64,000 nucleotides of DNA from Brachypodium distachyon (taxonomy: Eukaryota > Streptophyta > Magnoliopsida > Poales > Poaceae). Where the stretch lies: assembly GCF_000005505.3 (NCBI RefSeq), contig NC_016133.3, forward strand, positions 47,023,237 to 47,087,236, read 5' to 3'. A program made the translations under genes and the position numbers. The notes beneath the pieces were generated by a model. It was not told the DNA's origin. It saw nothing but the letters and a program-made list of their open reading frames with translations, and ran no database searches. Shown piece after piece: positions 55,845 to 64,000 of the stretch; the first letter of the stretch is position 1, and every line of letters begins with the position of its first letter.

Positions 55845-56880
55845 AGATGGAAATAGCTGATGTATTTATCATCTCTGCAAAATGTCTCTGACAATATTCT
55901 CCAAATCATCCATCTAGAAAGTTGCAACGATTCAAAATCTTAAAAGATATATATGCTAGTCTTTCAGTTGCTTGTACAAGATACATCCTTTTTGAGAATG
56001 TTATTGCTACAATATCGCATTGACTCCATGGATATGGAGTAGGTTGCCTCAGGAAAAGGCAGTGTACTTGTTCATGTTGGAGTATAAAAACTGGAATCGT
56101 TATCTATGCCTATCTATTCATCAATGATGACTAGTCTTTGATCTTGGATGGGTAATGAAACAATACGTTCTTTCGATTAGCACCAAGATATTCGGTCAAG
56201 GAACTTGGATCCAGTGCCTTGATTGCTGGCTACTGTTTGTGCAAGCTTTGAGTTTTGAGGATCATGGAGATTATAGGGAGAAATGAAAATAAAGTAAACA
56301 TCGACAGAAATGAAAATAGAATAGAGAAAGCGTGTTTACTTGTATCTTCATAATGTGCTTCAATTTATGTCATTTGCTATTCCTATACTCGTATGGCACA
56401 GTTTCTTTGATGGAAAAGTGGATTGACTGCCATGAACTTTTATTGTTTCTATTGCACCGTTGCTTGTCGCATCAACCAGACTTGTTGGTTGCGCAGCGAA
56501 TGGGGGTATTATATAATGCCAGTGGGAGAGGCATTATATATAACCAAGAACTAGGAGTCTAGGATTGCTAGCCAGAGTAGTGAGCATTTTGTGTATTCGC
56601 ACAGATGAGCAGACAGTGTGCCTACATGGGAAGAACATGTGCGCGCCATCGTACTTCCTCTCCATTTTCTTATCTTGTTCTTGTAAATGGAAGACATTGG
56701 GATATAGCACATTACAACATTTGTAGAGAATGCAAGAAAACTAATATCTGCTCGGTGATGGGCTATGATCGACATTAATACTTTGGGCTACCAGAGAACT
56801 AGGATGCTGAGGTTGGAGGAGGACATACTACATAGTACTAGGAGAGTACAGCGGGATGCCTCTGGTTTGATGCCTTGGTA
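55845..56880. other. WD40 gene 3' flank; no gene seen
   Basis: Probable 3' UTR for the first few hundred bases, then AT-rich sequence with short motif-free ORFs. Confidence 0.4.
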
Positions 56881-57155
56881 GTATACCTGGGCAAACCTCG
56901 GGCGGGGCTTCATAAAAACCCGACGTTCAAACCTGAAACCTAAGCCCGGCCCGGCCCGAAACCCCGAAAATATGCCATTTAAGCATTAAAATAATTATTT
57001 TCAGAATAAATAAATAATTTTTTATGCCTATTTTCCTAAAAAATATCCGTTTTTGTCATTTCGGCCTTTCAGGCCGGGTTTGGGACTGAAAACTGAGACC
57101 CGAGCCCGGCCCGGGACGTTGGGCTTCGGGCCGGGCCACCCATGCCCAGGTATAC
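56881..57155. mobile_element. Fold-back element with GTATACCTGGGC termini
   Basis: GTATACCTGGGCAAACC at the left is complementary to a diverged ...CATGCCCAGGTATAC at the right. The inner arms (AAGCCCGGCCCGGCCCG and GAGCCCGGCCCGGGAC/CGGGCCGGGCC) are also partly palindromic. The centre is AT-rich. The total is 275 bases, with no ORF. It is a MITE-like DNA element, superfamily not assigned. Confidence 0.72.
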
Positions 57156-57488
57156 TTGGTAGAAACGTAGGATACATGAGAAATGGCCTTGATAGAATAC
57201 ATCAGAAAGAGTACCTTACACAGCAGCAGTAACCTGCGTCAGCAATCAGCATAAATGTGCCATTCACAAAAGCTATAATTACTTGGTAGATAGTGGAGAA
57301 CTTGTAAGATAACGGACAGGGATTTTTGGAACACAGGTTCCAGTGGTATCGGTTGTACCGACCAGTAGTTTGCCTCCTTTTTCCCGTGCATGCAGGATGT
57401 GTTGTCAGCTTTTCGGCCCACTACTTTGTATTGAATAGTGCCATGTACTGGGCTGGCCCAGGTTCTCATCTGGTGGGTACGTTCGAAT

Positions 57489-58765
57489 TTAACAGCGTCG
57501 CTAGTAGGCTAAGGCCTTATTTGAACTTTGGGCTGGAACAAGATGTAGTCCGGGTAGCGCTGGGCCGGCACATGTTGTGTATATGATCCTGGACCATATC
57601 GAAATAGACGGGCCAGTTCGAAATGTACCGGGCCCCTAACTCCTGGTATGGCCAACTCCGCGGCGGATAAAAATGTAAATCCCTTCAGGCTCCTTCCCCC
57701 ATGGCTCCTGCTTCTCTTCAACGATGAAGTCTTCGTCTTCTGATTCGTAGTCGTCGTCCGAAGATTCCTCGTCGTAGTCGTCAATGGCGGTCGCTAAGGA
57801 AGCGTGGAGTTCTTCGTCGCTTGCTCGACGGGCTTCCTCCCTTGCTTCACGAGCTGAGAGTTCGGCGAGGTAGGTCTCGATGGAGGCGAGACGGGCAGCC
57901 TCCATGTCATATGGCGCCGCGTGCGGATTGCCGAGCACGGAGCTGCTGCCCCCGACAGGAGGCACAGGAGCTGGCGGGGTGCGTGGGGGTAGCGGCAGGC
58001 AACCGCGGTGGCGGTGGCGGAGCTCTGTTTCGAGATGAAGGAGACGGGCAAGGAGACGGGCCACGTGTGCCTCGGCTAGCACTACTAGAAATGTCATGCC
58101 TTGGGCGACGCGACGAGGGAAGTGGTGGCTCGTCTCCGACGAGCCACCAGTACAGCAAGCGCTTCCTACCACTACCAGCCATGGTTTTTAGGTGTGAGCT
58201 CTATGCCCGTAGTCGGTTGGCTGTAGTCGCATGAGTAGAAGCCCGCAATATTTAAGTACAAAGGACCCCTATGGAAAGAGCTGCCCGGGAATTGTATCTG
58301 ACAGGTCGAGCGTTAATCCAATGGGACTTGCCGGGCGAGAGATGTTAAATTCCCGGGAGAGAGGGTAAGCCTTTTTTTTTCAAACGAACACAGGGAAAAC
58401 ATGGGGCAGGGGACATCGCAAGAGAGACATAAAAAATAAATTAGGGATCGCTAACCTATGTCAGGCAAAATAGGGTGATCTTTATTTGTAGGATTAAATA
58501 AAACAAAGCTACCAAATAATTGTTGGAAGTAATTTACAGGCCAGGGATTTGCATGATGAGTCTTAAAAAATAAAACTGTTGGGTTGAAATTTGCATGAAT
58601 TTTCGTCCAAGTACAGGTCCATTTCGAACTGGCCCGTCTCCTTCGTTATGGTCCAAGACCATATACACAACCCGTGCCGGCCCAGCGCTACCCGGACTAC
58701 ATCTTGTTCCGGCCCAAAATTCAAATAAGGCCTTAGCCTGCTAGCGACTTCCTGTTCCGACTAGA
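57489..58765. mobile_element. DNA element with about 150-base terminal inverted repeats
   Basis: 57489-57635 (TTTAACAGCGTCGCTAG..AGGCTAAGGCCTTATTTGAA..) is the inverted match of about 58610-58765. Shared stretches include GGCTAAGGCCTTATTTGAA, ACAAGATGTAGTCCGGGTAGC, GCTGGGCCGGCAC and GGGCCAGTTCGAAATG. Long TIRs with a captured-looking central ORF suggest a Mutator-like (Pack-MULE type) or similar element. I could not identify a target duplication with confidence. Confidence 0.72.
57636..58182 (-). pseudogene. Acidic coiled-coil ORF inside the long-TIR element
   Basis: The minus-strand frame ending near 57636 gives 178 codons. An N-terminal part without motifs is followed by a charged helix (about 92-130; RLASIETYLAELSAREAREE) and an Asp/Glu/Ser-rich tail (DDYDEESSDDDYESEDEDF). 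An overlapping frame begins at 58182 with MAGSGRKRLLYWWLVGDEPP, which looks like a more natural start. The helix and acidic tail are in the other frame, so a frameshift probably separates them. I do not recognise the protein. It may be a transposon accessory ORF or a captured host fragment. Confidence 0.45.
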
Positions 58766-59784
58766 AAAAAAAACATCGCTGGATATGTTAACGCGCGTTG
58801 CCATGCTGGGCCAGAAAGACGCTGCCCAGCCTGAAAAAGCACTGAAAGGTGTCAGAACTTTCCCATGAATACCAGATATACGTACTCATGTACTAGTAAA
58901 CTGATTCAACGGTAGCGGTCGGATTGGACATTCAATGGCCCAGATTCCATGATGCGTGAGTACCATGTTCTAATAGGAATTTTCGTAAGATAACAAGTAA
59001 CACAAAGAGAAATACCAACGCATCTTAAATGAAGTATGCAGAATGTGCAACCTATGCGAACGGTTTAAGTTCTACAGTGGGAGTCTCAAGGCGAGTTACG
59101 AAGCCAGAGTAGTAGATTGGTCATGGCAAGCTCTATATGCTAGGTGCGTGTGTGTGGAAACCGTTATCAATCTGTTTGTCTAGTTTACAATTTACTTGTT
59201 GGCTTGAGAGAATTCGAGAATCCATCTACCGCCAAGCAATTTCTCAACTTGAAGTCTTGAAACGGTCGGTTTATCCTCTTTATCATGCCATCAGAGGGAG
59301 CTGTCGCTAACTCGCTGTCGAAATCTGTCCAATCAGTGGCCTTGTAGCTGCAGTAGCTTTTGTTAATGCCGTGGGATACTTCGGCCTTGATCACTTGAAG
59401 CTACAGTCGGTATATACTCGTGCAGGATTGAGAGGATAAAGGCCGGTCATGGGAATAACATACAAGCAGTACATGTTCGAGTACAGAGACGAGACCTTGT
59501 GATGAGTTGATTTTATATGCTGTAGTGTTTTATGTTCCAGTTGTTGCATAAAAATCCCTCATGTCTTGAGCCACTCTCCATGATAAGTGGATTTTTTTTT
59601 AAAAAAATAGCACCATAAAGATGGTTTTCACACGGGACGAGTACACACAGGTTTAAAATACGATAGCTTTCACGTACCAATCGAAACAGGAGAGGCATGA
59701 AAGGAGCCTTAGGCATGGATGCGTGAAGCGAGCCATGCATCGCCGGCCGCACGCGACACGACCTGCAGACTGAAGTGTTGACGC
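58766..59784. other. Intergenic and NAS upstream region
   Basis: No gene recognised. The part from about 59400 is presumably promoter for the nicotianamine synthase gene. I could not find a full match to the iron-deficiency elements IDE1 or IDE2 by eye. Confidence 0.4.
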
Positions 59785-59795
59785 TATATATATAA
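59785..59795 (+). promoter_or_regulatory. TATA box of the NAS gene
   Basis: TATATATATAA lies about 93-103 bases upstream of the NAS start codon, well placed for a leader of about 65-75 bases. Confidence 0.7.
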
Positions 59796-59887
59796 CCATT
59801 CCATTACCGCCAATTCCAGAGCTCATCACAATAACTTGCCATTTTCCAGACGAGCTCCAGACACCAGTAGCAAGAACAAACGATCGG

Positions 59888-60943
59888 ATGGAGGCCCAGA
59901 ACAAAAAGGAGGCGGCCGCTCTGGTGCGGAAGATCGCGGGGATCCACGCTGCCATCTCGAAGCTGCCGTCGCTGAGCCCGTCCCCCGCGGCCGACGCGCT
60001 CTTCACCGCCCTCGTGGCCGCGTGCGTGGCGGCGCCGAGGGGCCCCGCCGCCGACGCGGCCCTGCAGGCCGTGCTGGGCGCGAAGCCCAAGGCCCGGAGG
60101 ATGCGGGACGAGCTGGCCCGCCTCTGCTCCGACGCCGAGGCCTGCCTCGAGGCGCGCTGCTCCGACGCGCTCGCCGCCCTCGACGCCCCTCTCGACCACC
60201 TCAGGCTCTTCCCGTACTACGACAACTACGCCAGGCTGAGCGAGCTGGAGCACGCGCTGCTGTCCCGCCACGCGCCGGACCACTGCCTCGCCGCGACGCG
60301 GGTCGCGTTCCTCGGGTCGGGCTCGCTGCCGCTCAGCTCGCTCCTGCTCGCCTCGCGCCACATGGGTATGGCCGTCGACAGCTACGACCGGTGCGGCGCG
60401 GCCAACGACCGCGCCCGGAGGCTCCTGGCTCGCGCCAAGGATGAGGATGGCGTTGGCGTGGCCGCGCGCATGTCGTTCCGCACGGCCCAAGTCGAGGACC
60501 TGACGGCCCAGGAGCTCGCCGCGTATGGCGTGGTCTTCCTGGCGGCGGCGCCCGTGGGCCGCGCGGAGGACAAGGCCCGTTTGATCGCGCGCCTCGGCGC
60601 GCGCATGGCGCCCGGCGCGGCGCTCGTCGTGCGGAGCGCGCTCGGGGCGCGCGGGTTCCTGTGCCCAGTGGTGGAGCCCGCGGACGTCCGGCGGGGCGGG
60701 TTCCAGGTGCTGGCCGTGCACCACCCGGGCGACGACGACGAGATGATCGTCAACTCCGTCATTGTGGCACGTAAGGTAGCGGACGGTGGATGCCTCGAGC
60801 TCGCGCCGGTGGTGTCGAACCCGACGTGCTCGTGCTGCTGCGAGGTGGAGGCGTCGTGCTCTGGGAAAAGAGGCAGGAGACTGCCGCCGCCGACGAGCTG
60901 TCACCTTGACGCGATGGACGAAATCCGGAGGCGCGCATGGTGA
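59888..60943 (+). CDS. Nicotianamine synthase-like protein
   Basis: This is an intronless 351-residue gene, as expected for the grass NAS family. NAS joins three S-adenosylmethionine molecules to make nicotianamine, the Fe/Zn/Cu chelator and phytosiderophore precursor. The start MEAQNKKEAAALVRKIAGIH is the family N-terminus. Further landmarks are LPSLSPSPAADALFTALV (about 27-44), DHLRLFPYYDNYARLSELEH (about 103-122), RVAFLGSGSLPLSS (about 139-152), the SAM-binding-region CGAANDRARRL (about 172-182) and VVFLAAAPVGRAEDKARLIA with ALVVRSALGARGFLCP. The motifs are all recognisable, but several positions differ from typical barley and wheat NAS proteins. The last 40 or so residues are unusual: a Cys cluster (CSCCCEVEASC) followed by a basic Pro-rich stretch. 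It may be a divergent paralogue, so enzyme activity is likely but not certain. Confidence 0.88.
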   Translation: MEAQNKKEAAALVRKIAGIHAAISKLPSLSPSPAADALFTALVAACVAAPRGPAADAALQAVLGAKPKARRMRDELARLCSDAEACLEARCSDALAALDAPLDHLRLFPYYDNYARLSELEHALLSRHAPDHCLAATRVAFLGSGSLPLSSLLLASRHMGMAVDSYDRCGAANDRARRLLARAKDEDGVGVAARMSFRTAQVEDLTAQELAAYGVVFLAAAPVGRAEDKARLIARLGARMAPGAALVVRSALGARGFLCPVVEPADVRRGGFQVLAVHHPGDDDEMIVNSVIVARKVADGGCLELAPVVSNPTCSCCCEVEASCSGKRGRRLPPPTSCHLDAMDEIRRRAW

Positions 60944-61092
60944 TTTAATTTCCTGGTCGTTTTTGTCTGTCGGTGTGTCTCTGATGGACTCGAATCTTCC
61001 ATTGACGCTGGCAGTCTTCTTACCGAGGGAGTATTGTACGAAGTAAAGCTAGTAAGCTACTGCTCCAGGCGTTTGTAACTATAACTGTCGAA

Positions 61093-61098
61093 AATAAA
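61093..61098 (+). terminator. Poly(A) signal AATAAA of the NAS gene
   Basis: AATAAA lies 150 bases after the NAS stop codon, in a T-rich/A-rich context typical of plant near-upstream elements. Confidence 0.6.
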
Positions 61099-63036
61099 AG
61101 AACTTCGTGTGTAGTATCATCAGTACGCTGTAGCGATCTCTTGCTTTGTAAGATCCTTATAAGAGTTTTGGTAGAAAATCGCTGTGCTAAAATTGAGGAA
61201 ATTCTCCATTGACCCTGAAGATGTCGTCGTTAGGGCAACAAGGATTCACGTTCATAGTTCAACCAAAATGACCAAGCATGTTTCTGACCAACTTGAGGTA
61301 AGCAAAAAGGATTCACGTTCTCTCCCTACAGGAAAGGATAATATCCTTGTTGCTAGACATATGGATGGAAACAAATCAATTAAACTTCGAATTGAAGCCT
61401 ATCTTACTTGTTTGATTGTTCCATTGAATCTTAAATCAAAGGTAGGAACTCAATGAATACTGCACAAACGATAAACAAAAACCACTGAATATTTCAGCTT
61501 TCTGAACAAATACAACTGAAAAAAGGGAATTTTTCTATGGGCCATGTGCATTGTAGGGGAAGATGGAGATACCTTTGCTAAGCAGTGCAAAGTTGAGCAG
61601 CTGCTGGCCGGCAGCCGGTGCTCGAGCGCCCGATGATCGCCGCAATCGCCACCAAGAGCGCCAATTAATCCACGACTCGCACCTGCATCAACTGCCAAAA
61701 GCCCGCCAAATCGCGGCTCCTTCCTGTATACTCCCCCGCCTGACCCTCGTTTTCCCTCCTCGTGACCGAGCTGGGCTCTTTTTGGGCTAAGCTGGGCTGG
61801 CTGCCTGGCTCTGTTGTGCTGTGAAGGCTGAGAGATTCAGTCACCGTTGGATCTGTAACGGACGCCATCCGAGGGAGGTAAGTTCGCCTCTGACTATGCC
61901 AAACGAAGTGAGAGAATCTGCGCCGCCTCCCACGGAACAGCTAGAGGAAGTCGTTAGCCGAGCTGGCACACCACGAGGCCGTCGGTGCCCAGCCGAAGCA
62001 CCTTGAGCTCTTCACGGCACCGCTCAGCTGGTCGCCGCACTTGAGCCCGGCGGCCGCCGCCATGGCTCGCTCCACCTCCAACCGCGCCGCCTCCACCGCC
62101 GCACGCGCGCGCCGGAGCTCGTACATCCTGAACCCACATCGTCGGCGCCGGCCTCAGGTGTGTTTTGGTCAATTTTTTTCTGCCTGCATTATTTCCTTGG
62201 CTCAGGTGTCGTGAGGGGAAGATGTCAGTGGCAAGAGGGGGTTTCGATCCGTGCTCGTCGACGGCGAGGTCTAGTCGGCCTTCCGGTGAGTTTGTCTGTT
62301 CTGTTCCTCTACAAATGGATGTACTCATTTGATTACTTGTGATTTGTTGCGGCTGTTTTTTGTCCCCTTTTTTTTTCTGGCGGATGTGGCGCTGCGAAGA
62401 CGGCAGAGGCGAGAGGGAGGTGGTTTCGATTCGTCCTCGTCGGCGGTGAGGTCTGCTCGCGGCTGTCTGGTTAGTCCATCGTCGGCGATGCGAAGGCAGT
62501 AGTTACCTCCAGAGGTTTTGCTTTCATTTTCGTGGTAACATTGCGCGTAGACGGCTGAGACTGGCCTGGTCTGACTCGGGAAGATTTTTTGGTGTCATTC
62601 TCCGGGTCGTGTTTGATTTCTGCTGGTGGGGTGTTTGATTCGGGGGTTGATTTGATGGTTTGTGGTTCTGTCTATTATGTAGTGATTCAGAGCAGACTGA
62701 ACCCTTTCTGAACGCCGGCTAATTGTAGTATGGATTCAGATTCAGACTATGTTTTAGCTGCTGAACGTACTTTTGGCCAGTTCATGTACTATCGTTTGAT
62801 GTGTTGTGGTCTACTTCCTGGATGTGCTTTGGTTTTACCCATTGAATGTAATTACCTTGTGTAATTTTCGAACCATATAGCAAATTTTCATTTCAGGGCC
62901 ATTTTCTGATTCTATGGGTTTATCTAGTATAAGTGTCAGTTTGTTGTGTAATTGGTAACTATAAGTGTCAGTTTGTAGCTTATAAATCACATTTGCTATA
63001 GGTCCCTTTTGTAATAAAGCTATGTCAATTTAAATC

Positions 63037-63920
63037 GCACCCACTATCAAATAAAATTGTACCTTTTCTCTTGTTGTAACAGCAGCTATTTTCAGACTGC
63101 AACTGCATATGTTATGTTCCTATATATTTTCTCTTTGTTTTTTTAATTATGGAATCTATTAAATTGTAATGATTTTCAAAAATAATTGGAGTGATTCCTC
63201 TACTGCAATCCTAGCTTTACACACAAATTTTAGTGCTTGATATTTTCATTAGCCATTATGTTATCTAAAAATGGAGTGCTTCTTTTTAAATAATTTTTTC
63301 TTTTGGACTGTTGCAATTCTACCCCTTTTTGGTCATTTTTGTAAAATGATCAGTCTATATCCTGTGCCGTGCCATTCCTTAATTTTTTTTTAATTGTGCT
63401 CTTTTAGATTGGATTTTGCATCCATTCCTACTGTTGCAATTATGCCCTCTTTTTAACTATATAGTTTCGTATATGTTGAGTGTGCACCCACTACAAGTAA
63501 TTGACCTAGATGCTCGCAACAATCAAGATAGGCTCAATGTTTGCCCCTTCTTTCTGTTTTACAGGAATCTATTTAAAATGCACCCACTTTCAAATCAAAT
63601 TGCACTTCTTCTCTTGTTGCAACAACAGCTATTTCAAACCGCAAATGCATATATTAGATTCCTATATATGTTCTCTTTGTTTTCTTAGTTATGTAATCTA
63701 TTCAATTGCAATGCTTCCTCTGCTGCAATCCTAGCTTTATACACAATTTTTGCTATTTAATTGCTTGATATTCATTAGCTGTTGGTCCGAAATGGAGTGC
63801 CTTTTTGAAATAAAATTACACTCTTTAGTACTGTTGCAATTCTACCACTTTTAGGTAAAAATTGTTGTAAAATTATCTGTCTATAAGCTGTATCACACCA
63901 TTCTTAAATTTATTTTTGAA
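63037..63920. repeat. Diverged tandem duplication, spacing about 540 bases
   Basis: About 63037-63395 and 63575-63920 align in direct orientation. Shared phrases are GCACCCACT(A/T)TCAAAT, CTTCTCTTGTTGCAACA-type, CTATATAT(T/G)TTCTCTTTGTTTT, CTGCAATCCTAGCTTTA(C/T)ACACAA, GCTTGATATT-TTCATTAGC, GGAGTGCTT/CCTTTTT and TGTTGCAATTCTACC. There is no open frame. It is a non-coding duplication or part of an unidentified element running off the window. Confidence 0.75.
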
Positions 63921-64000
63921 TTTGCACTGCCTTTTACATGTATTTGCAGCGAGATAAAATGTTCTGTGTTTTTCAGAAGAAACCTCCAAGTTGCTCCCTC

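Larger units (their letters stand above)
60944..64000. other. NAS 3' flank and AT-rich intergenic DNA
   Basis: After the NAS poly(A) signal no certain gene is seen. At about 61950-62130, minus strand, a helical Ala/Arg/Glu-rich frame (MYELRRARAAVEAARLEVER) continues one frame over into LKVLRLGTDGLVVCQLG. It may be a gene remnant. From about 62150 the sequence is AT-rich and non-coding, with a tandem duplication listed separately. Confidence 0.4.

Noticed and set aside
59804..60904. A 366-codon antisense ORF across the NAS gene
   Set aside because: It is a mirror of high-GC codon use in the NAS gene. Its Arg/Ala/Glu-rich translation has no domain.

Overview
The window is nuclear DNA from a grass of the Pooideae, most likely Triticeae or a close relative. 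The evidence is a BARE-1/Angela-type Copia LTR, about twenty Stowaway elements with CTCCCTCCG termini and TA target duplications, Tourist/PIF-Harbinger elements, GC-rich single-exon genes, and plant GT-AG introns. Nothing bacterial or organellar is present. Exon boundaries below were read by eye from splice sites, reading frame and family knowledge, without transcript data.

Layout, left to right. A canonical intronless histone H3 gene (889-1299) has a histone octamer and a TATA-like box. A DUF1618-type gene fragment (4512-4681) is cut off by a degraded BARE/Angela copy (4682-8190). A GTgamma-type trihelix factor (10139-11341) follows, then a two-exon gene for a small acidic protein with an N-terminal MGAC lipidation signal (12807-13544). 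A three-exon minus-strand gene encodes a secreted arabinogalactan-like Pro/Ala-rich protein (16679-17578).

From 20119 to 27398 lies a PIF/Harbinger element with TTA target duplication and a transposase remnant. It is interrupted by a 3.2-kb TG...TA element (TSD ACGAG), itself interrupted by a Gypsy solo LTR (TSD TATAG). A four-exon minus-strand sphingomyelin-synthase-like gene (27738-31274) carries a LINE 3' end in intron 3. About 3 kb of tandemly duplicated AT-rich DNA separates it from the divergent MAK16 gene.

MAK16 (34360-50242, nine exons) is a ribosome-biogenesis gene. Its second intron has grown to about 12.9 kb by a three-level nest: a Copia element (34698-47440) holds a truncated Gypsy element (36031-about 46460), whose 5' LTR holds a second 3.3-kb TG...TA element (36614-39900). 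Further right are an eight-exon WDR83/MORG1-type WD40 gene (52458-55844), a fold-back element (56881-57155), a long-TIR element with an acidic ORF (57489-58765), and an intronless nicotianamine-synthase-like gene (59888-60943) with TATA box and poly(A) signal. The last 3 kb are AT-rich with a diverged 0.54-kb tandem duplication.

The host genes form no operon or cluster. They are unrelated housekeeping and metabolic genes: chromatin, rRNA processing, sphingolipid, metal chelation and signalling scaffold. The most striking feature is the transposon stratigraphy, including reciprocal nesting of two element families and an apparently spliceable MAK16 gene stretched across a composite insertion. 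I saw no clear previously undescribed multi-gene system.
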